Source: Diphasiastrum complanatum (Eukaryota > Streptophyta > Lycopodiopsida > Lycopodiales > Lycopodiaceae). From it: a DNA stretch of 64,000 nt. The stretch covers positions 101,431,789-101,495,788 of the forward strand of contig CM055092.1 in assembly GCA_029204225.1 (NCBI GenBank), written 5' to 3'. Positions 10,839-21,170 of the stretch are shown one piece after another; position 1 is the stretch's first letter, and each line of letters begins with the position of its first letter. The position numbers and the translations under genes were made by a program. The notes under the pieces were generated by a model that worked only from the letters and a program-made list of their open reading frames with translations, did no database searches and was not told where the DNA came from.

Positions 10839-11194
10839 GCACAACCGAGCCCCGCAAAGTGCTTGGTCCTTTGTATTCGACTTGCCCTCACACAGCAGAA
10901 TCAACTTCTGGTCTCACATCTTCCGTTGGATTTAGGGCTGCACAACTGTTTGACACGTAACAATTGGATCTTCATTGGAAGTTCCAAGTGAACATCTTAT
11001 GGCTAAATAAAATCTTTCAAATACTGTATTGTAGACAATTGATATTTAGTTAATCATCATGACATCCCATGTTAGTATAAAACGATCTCACTTATAAAAG
11101 AGATCAAAAAGTCGATTCAAATCAGGTGAATTTTACTAAGATTTGTAAATGACATTATTTTTTATGAGGTTGCCTCATATATATATATACTTCT
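10839..11194. other. spacer before LINE
   Basis: This stretch is GC-rich near 10840-10900, then AT-rich. A short (AT)n run near 11178-11190 immediately precedes the LINE ORF1. Nothing else is recognised. Confidence 0.35.
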
Positions 11195-11206
11195 TTTAAG
11201 GCAGCG

Positions 11207-12370
11207 ATGGCTCCCAAAAAAAAGTCCTGTAGCAGCAGCGCTGCTTGCCAAGAAAAGCCCCCCACTCGTTCTACTGTAGCGCTACCTGACCCCCCCACTC
11301 GTCCTACTGTAGCGCTGCCTGCCATGCAGGCAGCAATGCCTGCATTGCTGCCTGAAGAAAAGGCAGCGCTGCCTGCTGTACCTCCTGGCTTCACCTCCAG
11401 CCTGCCTGCCTCCTGTTTGCCGCCTTCTGTACCTGTCATCTGCCTGTCCTCACATGCCACGTCTTCTTCTTCTTCTCTGAAATCCACCCATGCTGATCTG
11501 CCTATTCAGCCAAGCAACCGCAATACCCCCATCCACAGCCTGCCTGCCTCCTGTCTGCCGCCTTCTGTACCTGTCATCTGCCTGTCCTCACATGCCACGC
11601 CTTCTTCTTCTTCTCTGAAATCCACCCACGCTGATCTGCCTATTCCAATCAGCCAAGCAATACCCCCATCCACAGTACCCATCCCATACACTCCCTCCAA
11701 ATCAACTGAACTTTTCTCCTCTTGGGAGGTAGACCAGTTTAAAGCGGATTTCCAGATTATGAAGAAAGAACACTCACAGCTGCAGGGATTAGTGGTCTCC
11801 TTAATCGAAGACAAGAATTTGTTGCAGTCCAAAGTTGCCTCATTGGAGCAAATCATCAGCGCTAAACAGGTTGCAGCCTTAGAATCGACTACCACCATGA
11901 TACGAGAACTAGAGCACAAGATTGAGCAGCACAAAGAGGAAACTCTTTCTTGGGCATCGGTATTGAAGAAAGGCACTAAACCCAGCGCTCCCATCTCCTC
12001 GGTCATTTCGGCCACTATTTTGGAAGAACGATCAAGAGAACAAAAGGCCCATAATATCAGGGTCCGCGGGATACCAGACACACAGAGGATGCCATTGCTG
12101 AGGCCCAGCGTTTTCTTGATACTACCCTAGGACATGTGACAGATGGACTGAATATAGCTTGGAGGACTATCAGAGACGCGGCCACACTGATCATTCGCTT
12201 CACCTCATTGACTAGTCGCAGAGAGGCTTTGCGCTGCAAAGCCAAACTACGAGGCACTACCACATATATGGACGATGATCTTACTTACATCCAGTTTGAG
12301 GAGAGGCGTAAGGCCTTCCAAGAGGCCCGGAGTCTGGTAGACGAGCTATCTACTGGGATGGACAGGTACG
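11207..12370 (+). pseudogene. LINE ORF1 protein (coiled coil plus RRM-like end)
   Basis: The start ATG at 11207 opens a 307-codon frame to 12130. The N-terminal 165 residues are Pro/Ser/Ala-rich and contain an in-frame 46-residue duplication (LPASCLPPSVPVICLSSHAT twice). Residues about 170-255 are a charged heptad-like coiled coil (FKADFQIMKKEHSQL through LEHKIEQHKEE). An RRM-like start follows (HNIRVRGIPDT near residue 284). A one-base frameshift near 12080 moves the rest (EDAIAEAQRFLDTTLGHV, then RDAATLIIRFTSLTSRREAL) into the frame running through 12136-12705. ORF1 proteins bind the element RNA and chaperone it. ORF1 and ORF2 now read through without a clear boundary. Confidence 0.8.
11411..11686 (+). 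repeat. 138-bp in-frame tandem duplication inside LINE ORF1
   Basis: Bases from 11411 recur from 11549 with a period of 138 bp (46 codons), differing at few positions. The repeated segment encodes the LPPSVPVICLSSHAT and SSSSLKSTHADLP stretches. The period is a multiple of three, so the frame is kept. Confidence 0.85.
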
Positions 12371-12439
12371 ATTTATTGCTGACACCCCTAGTAGCTCCCA
12401 GCGCTAGGGGTTTTGGGGTCCTCGAGCTTGGGAGCACCC

Positions 12440-14880
12440 CAGGGCCCCATCCACACCATCTCCAGATTGGAGTATGGAATTGCGACGACATCCATTCATC
12501 CTCCACAGCAGGTGACCTGATTGACTTCATTACTGACGAGACTTGCTGCTTTTCATGGAGACTCATGAGAGTCAGGAGCGCGGACTACCCACTTTTCCCG
12601 GATATAGATGGGATTCAGTATACAAATCTAAGACTAGATCAACTAGTGGCCGAGGTTCTGGAGGGGTGGCTTCTACTTTCCTCTAGAGTCTTCCTCTTTT
12701 GCTGAAGGTATCGGATCACCTTACCTGGATCTCTCATTGGATATCATTCGGTTCACAAAGAGGGGGCATATTTTCCTCACAGGGGATTTTAATGCCAGGA
12801 CTGCTTCACGTCAGATTGAGTTTCATGATACCACGAACCAAATTCGAGTTCATGCCCTTGACAGTGACGATATGGGAGTCACCAGGATCTCTGTGGATGG
12901 ACCAGGACCTATTACAGCATATGGTGAGCATTTATTGCAGTTTGGTGAGACACATGAGTTAGCCATCTATAATGGCCTATCCTACTGGCCTGATTCTGGC
13001 AGTTATACTTGTCACCCCCACAGCGGCGGTCATAGTGTCATTGATTACCTCATGGGTCACCATCCTGCATTCCCCTCATTTACAGTTTTCATATTTCTCC
13101 GACTACTCTCTCTGATCATTCGTTCCTTTCCTTCGTTATTGGCCACAGAGGCAGGCAGAGTCTAGGAGATTGCATGCATTGGGACATGCAAGATTTCGAG
13201 CTCACTACTCCACCTCCGATCATATATATCTTCACCCTTTGAGCTCTTATCGAGAAAGCTAAGTACAAGAAGGAAAAAGTTTATTGTTGTTTTGTAGACT
13301 TCAGGAAAGCCTTCGATTCTGTCCCACGCTCCTTGCTCATTCAGAGACTTCATTATCTAGGCTTCTCGACGGATATCATTCTAGTTGTCATGGCTCTCTA
13401 TGAGAGAGTTCTGGGCTGTTTTCGACATAGCAACAGTACTTCTGAGCATATTTGGAGTACTATTGGGGTGAAGCAGGGATGTTTTCTTTCACTAGTTCTT
13501 TTTGGACTATACATTGATGAGTTGGAGAGGGTCATTTCTCAGTTTGGCAGTGCCGGTTGTAGACTTGGCATCATTTTGATTGCTATTCTCCTCTATGCGG
13601 ATGATGTGGTACTAGTATCTCATACTAGAGAGGGATTACAGAGACAGTTGGATTGCTTATATACTTTCTGTGCATTGGGGCCTAGGGGTAAACATGGCGA
13701 AGACCAAAGTTATGGTCTTCAACACTTTTCGGGCTTTCATGTAGCGTCAGGAGCTTATTTTTGACGGACATCCTCTAGACGTGGTCTCTTCATACAGCTT
13801 ACCTGGGTGTACTCTTCATTGGCCCTACGTTCAATATGAGACAGGCGACTACTACTAGACTTGGGAAAGGTCACCCTTCCCTTGTTCAATTAGAGAAGTC
13901 CTGTTTTCGTAAGTCTACACTTTTGGACACTCTTGTCACCCCTTCAGCCTTGTATGCGGCAGAGGTATGGTGTACATACCTCTCCTCTTCACATTGGGCC
14001 AACATTTCACGTTTGCAGACTACCATGTTAGCTCGCATGGTTCGGGCAAAGCCTTCTGTTCCACATGAAATCATCCTTGCTGAGTTTTTCACTCTTCCTA
14101 TCCAGATAGATGCAGCCTTCTAGCTTATCACATACATTCAGAGAGTTCGGGCATTTCCAAATACAGAGCAGAGATGTACATGAATTTCGCTTACGTCCTC
14201 CCACCATCTCCAGGCTCAGGGGTACCGGCTGTCATGGTTCTCTCAGGCGTCACACTTCCTCATGGATTCATTTGGTATCGCTGTCACAGATCTCCCCTCG
14301 GGTACACACCAGTACATCCGACGGTTTCTATATAGAGCCTACCTCAATCGTACCAGGGAGATTCCAGGGCACCCCGAGGGAGGAGAGATTATGCCAACTT
14401 TGTTTTTTGCATGAGGTGGAGTCTGAGGAGCACTTCATTTTCAGATGCCCCCTATATATATATATATATTATTAGATCAGAGGGAGATACCCCTGCCTAT
14501 TCTGAGACATGCCCACTACACTTCGATCGCTCATATCATGTGAGGACCCTTGTTGTGTTGCACTTATGATACGGGAGATGTTCCTGCTACGACATGATAT
14601 GTTCCAATCAGCTCATCATCAACCACCCAGCTCTCAGGCTCAAATTACCTCCTTCCTAGGAGACGGCTAAGCCGTGACACAAAGTTTGATAGTGATGACG
14701 ATGCACCTCCTCACAGATATCAGAGACAACGCACTACTCTTACTCACGCTGCAGCTCGCATTACCCGTCCTATCATGAGGACACGCATCTTTCGTCCTCC
14801 TAGACGACGCCAGCGACGACCAGTTCTATCTCATGTTACAACTCGTATCACATCCATTTTCAGCAGCAGTGCAGGATGAT
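12440..14880 (+). pseudogene. LINE ORF2: endonuclease, reverse transcriptase, zinc motif
   Basis: The ORF2 start is not clear. The AP endonuclease begins near 12462 (LQIGVWNCDDIHSS). A METHES segment near 12555 is read in a shifted frame, then come GDFNARTA near 12783 and SVIDYLMGHH near 13037. About 100 bases later the RT is entered late, at YCCFVDFRKAFDSVP near 13281, so the fingers of the RT are deleted. IGVKQGCFLS near 13465 and LLYADDVVLVS near 13590 follow. The zinc motif CQLCFLHEVESEEHFIFRC lies near 14394-14450. At least four frame changes separate the pieces. The protein would nick target DNA and copy the element RNA by target-primed reverse transcription. Confidence 0.82.
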
Positions 14881-15067
14881 ATGTTTTACATTAGCTTTTC
14901 CTATGCTCCTACTTATTGACTTCAGTTTGTAGTATATAGTTACGTTGTTCTATTTTATGCATACTTTTTGGAGACGTTTATATACGCTCTCACAGTTACC
15001 ACATATTTGACATGTACTTTTATTTGTCTTATATGCCTTTTGGCATGGAAAAGACATTAATAAAACT

Positions 15068-15072
15068 TCTTC

Positions 15073-15154
<82 letters not shown>
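15068..15154. repeat. simple-repeat tail of LINE: CTT, TC and AC tracts
   Basis: CTTCTTC is followed by a long (TC)n and then (AC)n, directly after the LINE 3' UTR. Grown-out tail repeats of this kind are expected at the end of LINEs with microsatellite tails. Confidence 0.85.
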
Positions 15155-15156
<2 letters not shown>

Positions 15157-15984
15157 CCATTCACATATGTCTATTTATAGACATGTATAGATATAAATGT
15201 ACATATACACATTAATAAATTCATATGAATGTACTAAAATCTAGTTATATCCTAAACATGATGTACATGGATTTGCTGGTCCTGTGCACTCAAGATATAA
15301 TGCACATGATTTTGATTTTTGTGGCTTCAATAAATATATTGTGATTTAAAAAAAAAATGAATAGCATAATGCTCTCGTTGTGTTAAAATATTATGAAGGT
15401 GGATGTTTTTCTTGGAGAGATTCATGCAAGTTTTGAAAGATTCTGTCTGTCAAAAGGCAAGGCCAGAGGGAAGCATGTCAAAGGGATGGTTAGTGCATGA
15501 ATCTTTGTTTTATGTGAAGTTTTGCTTTAGATAGATCTTTGCTCCATGAATATGGAATGATGAAGAAAGCAATGAGGTGAAAGGTGAAAAATCTCAAGGT
15601 ATCGATAGTCTTAAAAAAATGACACCCATTTTGAGAGAAGAAATTTCAACCTTCTTGCTCTATAATTCAGGAGTAATGAATAAGTGGTGGGATTTATATG
15701 AACAAGAAATAAAAGAAGGGCATTGACTAGAAATTGATACCGATGCAATAAGCGTCGAGGTCAAGCTGCACTTTCACATTATGTTGAACCACTGCCTCCA
15801 ACCAATGCACTATAGACTGAATGGTTGATAAACTCCAACAAGCAAGATCAAGGGAACAATTCATATTTGACACAAAATGGAAATTTGCAAGAGGATGTGA
15901 TTTGTCCATAACTCTATTTTTTTTAAGTAGACAATTTTATTTGTACGATGATTGATTATTGTTTTGTTTATAATCCACATGTAA
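15155..15984. other. AT-rich spacer
   Basis: No gene is recognised. A 10-A tract at about 15349-15358 follows AATAAATATATTGTG, which resembles the end of a retroposed transcript but has no identifiable body. Confidence 0.35.
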
Positions 15985-16958
15985 CAGTGTCGAAAGTGTA
16001 GTGCAAAGTGGACATATGGTCGTCATCATCGCATTGAACCACTTGATAGGAAACGACGCACCTATGATTGTGGTGTGATGGCATCTTTCCATCAAGAAAG
16101 TCAGAGTAGTGCTCGAGATCAAAGTCCAATTTCTAGAGACCTTGAGTATCTAGGAACCATACAAGCCATATATGAGGTGTGCTTTTAGAAAGTACTTTTT
16201 ATTTGACGTGATATGGATTAAAATCAATTATAGAGGAGCAAATGCAACCGTAAAAAAAAGTCGTAGCATATTTTTTGCTATTGATTCAACCAAGACATTA
16301 AGCATGGACTTTTTGGACACATTTGTGTTGCCTCGTCATTGTGAACATGTGTGTGTAAAAAAGGTCGTAATGGATTTTTTGCTATCGATTCAACCAAGAC
16401 ATTAAGCATGGACTTTTTGGACACATTTGTGTTGTCTCGTCATTGTGAACATGTGTGTGTATGAGTTTCACATTTTTTTTTATTGTCGATCATAACAAAT
16501 ATCATATTAAACATCTACACTTTTACATTACATCTATTTATTGTGAATGAAAATTTTATTATGATAAAATCTTTAATCTTAATATTGTTAAATGTGCAGG
16601 TACTTTTTCAACCAGATCACTAAACAACAATTGGTAATATGTTGTTCAAGTTAAGCCACGCGCAATACATGTATTTAAAAATGCATATGTTGAGAATGAA
16701 ATGGAGGATCTAAATTTGGACAACCCAAATATATCTGATGATGATGTAGAGATATCTTCAAATTTTGTGAATCCTAAAAATCCCATAAATGAATCGCATG
16801 ATTTCGACCCAAATGATGATGAGAATAATAGTGATTCTCTACATGAGGACAATATTGAGAGAAGTTCCGTTTTTTATAATGATGATGAAAATCATCTAAG
16901 TGGAAACGAGTTGCAAGATGTATTGGCTGATGAATTTGAATCTTGCGATGATGAATAA
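15985..16958 (+). pseudogene. CACTA (En/Spm) TNP2-type transposase, C-terminal relic
   Basis: Plus-strand codons match the C-terminal domain of plant CACTA transposases (DUF4216 region). RRHHRIEPLDRKRRTYDCGV near 16030 corresponds to the conserved R-rKT-NSGV motif. RDLEYLGTIQAIYEV near 16137, then KYFLFDVIWIKINYRGANAT near 16190 and IDSTKTL-MD-LDTFVLP near 16280 follow in the expected order. VVQVKPRAIHVF near 16640 is the late W-VV-KPRD motif. The tail to 16958 is very acidic (DDDVEISSNF through DEFESCDDE). A stop lies just before VVQVKPR (TGG TAA), the frame changes more than once, and a 104-bp tandem duplication lies inside. The catalytic part and the terminal inverted repeats were not found. 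Confidence 0.75.
16254..16461 (+). repeat. 104-bp tandem duplication inside CACTA relic
   Basis: The segment TTTTTTGCTATTGATTCAAC through GAACATGTGTGTGT is repeated head to tail with a period of 104 bp and very few differences, so the duplication is recent relative to the decay of the transposase. The period is not a multiple of three, so it also shifts the frame. Confidence 0.88.
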
Positions 16959-17465
16959 AATATGTATATGTCACAATGAATTTTGCTATAAAACAACACA
17001 TTTGTGGCCAATATATATTGTTTCAAAATTCTTACATCTTTATACGATGTTGCATTTCTTAAGTTTCATGTCAAACACATCTCGCAATCACTTAGAATTG
17101 GAAAAACATATCAATAGATGTTTGAACCAATTAAGAGAACAATTAAAAAATGTCGGATGTTGATTATTTATATATTCTAGTCAACAAGCATCTTCTTTGC
17201 GATAACATCTATGAAAATCATATGAAAGACAATAATGCACTTTGTCACATTCGATTATTCATTTATCTTACATTCTTAATATCAACATAATAATATATTA
17301 TAATTAATTTTGAACATGCAAATGTACACAATATTCATTTTTTTGTATCAGTACATAAATACATCATAATGTCTATAAATGCGTAATTGAATATTATTTA
17401 TTTGAGTATCAATAAATTTTAAATTTAATTCAAATGCATCATAATTTAAAATAATTTTCTCTCAC
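16959..17465. other. AT-rich spacer
   Basis: This is strongly AT-rich DNA with no recognisable gene or repeat end. It may be the 3' side of the CACTA element, but no terminal inverted repeat is seen. Confidence 0.4.
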
Positions 17466-17469
17466 ATGG

Positions 17470-17750
17470 TGAAATAGTCTCTTGTGCTTGAGTTGTGGCG
17501 CCCGACTGGGCCTGAGACCTTTTTCAACGGCCACCGCTTTCTCACAGGCCCCTGGAGGTGTGGCTCTCGTTGGGTCCCGAGCCCGAGACCACCTTTTTGG
17601 CGGGTACCAAGTGGAGTGGTAACGGGACCCACCTTTTTGTTGGGCACCACAATTTTCGCAGGCCGGTGGCCGCTTGGGTCCCAGCAGGCCTAAGCCCGAG
17701 AACCTTTTTTTGAATGATACCAGGGATTTTCAGCTAGCGCGGCGCCCACG
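17470..17750. repeat. GC-rich block with repeated ACCTTTTT motif
   Basis: This is a sharply bounded GC-rich island in AT-rich surroundings. ACCTTTTT recurs at about 17517, 17591, 17631 and 17702, each time preceded by GAGACC-, GGACCC- or GAGAACC-like bases. At the last three sites a GGTACCA-, GGCACCA- or GATACCA-like word follows. GCCCGAGA also recurs. It looks like a decayed tandem or modular repeat. No protein or known RNA is recognised. Confidence 0.5.
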
Positions 17751-17944
17751 CCCTCATGCTCATGCGTACATGTCATACATCAGACATTTTCACTATATAT
17801 TCAAACACATTGCTTTCTCCCAAAGAATTATGGGATAAAGTCATCCATGCCACATGGCAAGCAATCAGGGAGGAGGCCAGGTATTGTCAAAGTACAGTAC
17901 TTTGGACCGTAAATGAGTCTACTAATGACTCACAAGAGTGATTG

Positions 17945-18780
17945 ATTGATTGATCATAAAACAAATACAAACTAGACACACAAAATTGAGATTGACAATT
18001 TGAGATGCATCACGCAAGAACAATCTATAATCATTAATCAAAAGAGATGTACACTCCACACACGTGTGAAACAGTACTCAATACAATTTGTAGACAACAA
18101 ATGATGTCATGAATTCTTAGCTCTTGATTAGATCCAAAAACAATCAATGTACATAGTGTAGAAGTCGAGTTTTGCCAAGAGCTCTCAAAGATATTCTAAG
18201 GCATTACTATGGAGAGATGGATACATAGAAAGCCTCTTCTCCACCTCAAGTAAGGTGAAAATCCAGCATGAAGTTGATTGAGCTTTCTTGCCCTAATTTG
18301 CCATTCTAGCCTCATCCTAGAATTTTGCCATGTTGGTGGCTAGATTGATCAACCTACTCCATAAATCTAGGTGTTTGGTCATATAATGTAGGAACCACTA
18401 CCAAAAAAACTTGACCAACTTTTTAGACATGATCTAACCTACTCTAGTGTGGCTTTCCCACATGGCTCCATGGCCTCACACGTGTGGGACCCACATATGT
18501 ACAATTTATATGGTTTTGATCCAATTTTTGGCAATTTCTCGCACTCCTCAAATTTAGTCTAAAAAATCCAGCTACAAACAAGAAACTTTTGAGACTCCAA
18601 TAGAGAATGATGTCCATGAAAGATCTTTCACCACCTCTTAAAGGATCCCTTACATGATGTTCCATTATTGTGTCTATATACATGTAGCTCACTTCAAAGC
18701 TAAACATCATGCCAAGCTATGAATTCCAAGGCTTTTTGTGCACTTGACGATACATGAATTAAGCTATTAAGTGCATAAAT
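17945..18780 (-). repeat. possible decayed Copia LTR or UTR
   Basis: This is non-coding DNA lying next to the minus-strand Copia relic. Its style resembles the Copia LTR at 50337-51190, including two copies of the palindrome CACACGTGTG at 18059-18068 and 18477-18486. No clean LTR ends are seen, so the call rests on context and motif content. Confidence 0.35.
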
Positions 18781-18789
18781 AATGTTGCC

Positions 18790-20770
18790 AACGACAACTT
18801 ACCTTGCTTGATTCATATGATTGAGCCTTGATGGCTCCAAATTGTTACTCAAGAATTTTCGTGGAGTCCTTGGGTCTTGAGCTTGCTCCTCCTCTTGACT
18901 TGACTCCAAGCCTTCAATGATTTGAATAAGGTGTTGATCCAAAGGTGCTTCTTCAAGTTTGAAAATCTTCCACTCTTGAAAGATCATATTTCCATCATTG
19001 ACAACTTCTTTGGTGTAGATTCTACAATCTCTACTTGAAGAGCAAAACACTACCATTAATCCTATCATTAAAGTAGGATTTTCTTTGGTCCATTGGAATG
19101 ATCATGCACAAAGCATGTGGACACAAAGATTTCCAAAACAAATGATGTTTCATCTTTTATGATACTATTCAAACTATTACAAGCATAGTTATCCAATGAA
19201 ATTGCTTGATCAACAACAACTATAGATTGGAAAGCATTCAACTTCATTGTCTTGTCATATAAGTACTAAACATAATCAATCTTAAAGTCACTTCATGTCT
19301 ACTAATACTATCCAAGAAGGATTCAAAGATAGTAGACTCTCCAATGCCCTTCAACCTTGCAAGATGCACACTTGAATGGAAAAATTGCATGCAATTTGAT
19401 GACTTGGCCTTTGTCTTTGAGGTACTCCTTGGAGCTCTTGGTTTTTGAGGTAGATCCTCAAAATCTTCTTCTCTTTAATACTCATCCTCAATCCTTGCAA
19501 GCTTATTGTCACCAAAATTGTTAGTTGCACTCTCAATAGCAACATAAGCCTCCAATTTCAACAATCTCCCTTGTTTAATGCAATTATCATTCTTCAAAAT
19601 GGAACAAACACCATGCTTGAAGTGGACACCAGTTTCCACAAGTTGACCAACACTTAGCATATTTTTGGAGATTGGTGGTACATAAAGAACATTTTCTAGA
19701 TCCATACTTTTTGAGGATTCTAGACACAAAGAGATGGTACCAACACCATCTATCCTACACTCTTCATCACTTGTAGTAAAGACAAACTTTTTAGCATCAT
19801 TGAAAGAGCGAAAATTGAGAAAAAGTCATTTTCATAAGTCATGTGGAAACTTGCCCCACTATCAATCCACCAAATATCTCTTGAAATGCCATTTCTTGTT
19901 GGTGAGGAGATGCCATCAAGAATAGATCTCCTTCATCCTCCTCTTCATGTGCAAGATTTTCTTGTTTGTTCTCCTCCTCTTGTGCTCTTTGCCTCTTGTA
20001 GCATTCGGATGCAAAATGCCTCTTCTTTCCACAAAAGAAGCTTTTTTGCCTTGACTTGTCCTTTGCCTTTGAACTTGATGCTTGATCCTCCTCCTTGGCT
20101 TCCTTTGTTTGATCCTTCTTGGATCCCTTGGTCTTCTTCTTGCTCTTGAATGATAAATTTGATTTCTCATCTCCATCTTGCAATGATAAGGAACTCATCC
20201 TAGATTTTGCATGGAGCATCCTACACTCTTCAGCCACTAGCACACCATGGAGCTTATCAATTGATGGCAAATTGTCTTGGATGGCAAAACTTTGAACCAA
20301 ATTGAAGAAGTCATCTCCTAAGCCATTGAGGATCACTTGTACAAGTTCATTATAAAAGATCTTTTGCCTATAGAAGCCAACTCTTTGTTGAGAGACTTAA
20401 TCCTTAGCACATACTCTTGTGCACTTTCATCACTTCTTCTCATGCTTTGTAAGATTTGGTTTTTTAGCATAAGCACTATTGATTGTTGGATTCATATATA
20501 TAACTTTTAAATAATCCCAAGCTTTCTTGGTCAATGTACAAGAGGTCATCACTAACATTCATTTATATGCAATGAAGTGCTACTCTTGCCTTCTTCTTGT
20601 ATCTAACCAATTCTTGTCTTCCAAGAGGCTCATCCTCTTCTTCTAGGACAATCTCAAAGAGGTCTTGGAGCACTAAAAAAGACTCCATCCTCACTTTCCA
20701 TATTGAGTAGTTTGTAGAATTTAACTTTCATTAGATCCAAAAAGGAATGCTCAAGATTATTGGTTTCGCC
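18790..20770 (-). mobile_element. Ty1/Copia relic: gag, protease, integrase pieces
   Basis: This is a broken Copia element on the minus strand. Reading right to left: the gag N-terminal part (to about 20760), gag with a zinc-knuckle region (FFCGKKRHFASECYK near 20000), the protease start near 19860, and the protease end and pre-integrase part (LENVLYVPPISKNMLSVGQL near 19700-19640). An integrase C-terminal and linker piece follows (CRIYTKEVVNDGNM near 19020), with a Gln/Glu-rich linker to 18799. The integrase core and RT are not recognised. It shows many breaks. Its gag is close to the relic at 46630-50336, suggesting the same family. Confidence 0.85.
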
Positions 20771-21170
20771 ACATCATACAGGACGAGGCCAGTAAGGTAA
20801 TTAATAACCTTGTGAGGCCCAGACACACTATTTTGGAGTTAGTAAGAGACTACCTCCTTCAAGAGGTCATCACTAGCATTGATTTTGATGCAATGAAGTG
20901 CTAGTCTTGTCTTCTTCTTGTATCTAACCAATTCTTGTCCTCCAAGAGGCTCATCCTCTTCTTCTAGGACAATCTCAAAGAGGTCTTGGAGCACTAAGAA
21001 TGACTCCATCATCACTTTTCATATTGAGTAGTTTGTAGAATTCAACTCTCACTAGATCCAAAAAGGAATGCTCGAGATTATTGGTTTCGCCACATCATAC
21101 TGGACGAGGCCAGTAAGGTAATTAATAACCTTTTGAGGCCCAAACACACTATTTGGAGTTAGTACATGGT
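20540..21170 (-). repeat. 321-bp tandem duplication at Copia gag edge
   Basis: AGAGGTCATC at 20541 recurs at 20862, and the two copies stay parallel for about 310 bases with a period of about 321. Each copy holds the Copia gag start (minus strand) together with a non-Copia flank (GGTTTCGCCACATCATAC, then GACGAGGCCAGTAAGGTAAT). The duplication therefore happened after the Copia DNA was joined to that flank. Confidence 0.88.

Larger units (their letters stand above)
11195..15154 (+). mobile_element. LINE, near full length but decayed, non-L1 type
   Basis: This element has the expected order: ORF1, AP-type endonuclease, reverse transcriptase, C-terminal zinc motif, 3' UTR and a simple-repeat tail. 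It is the longest of the LINE copies here and defines the family seen at 771-2712, 2961-4015 and 37485-37604. The 3' end reads CATGGAAAAGACATTAATAAAACTTCTTC and runs into TC and AC repeats instead of poly(A). RTE-type and some other non-L1 LINEs end in short tandem repeats, which agrees with the RT motifs. It carries several frameshifts and a deletion between endonuclease and RT, so it is not autonomous. Target-site duplications were not identified. Confidence 0.9.

Noticed and set aside
15300-15360. Possible processed pseudogene end (AATAAA followed by an A-tract)
   Set aside because: No body of a spliced gene could be recognised upstream. An A-run in AT-rich DNA is weak evidence.
17496-17510. 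TGGCGCCCGACTGGG resembles a retroelement primer-binding site
   Set aside because: There is no LTR end with CA before it, no coding part after it, and the surrounding block is explained better as a GC-rich repeat. The match is probably chance.
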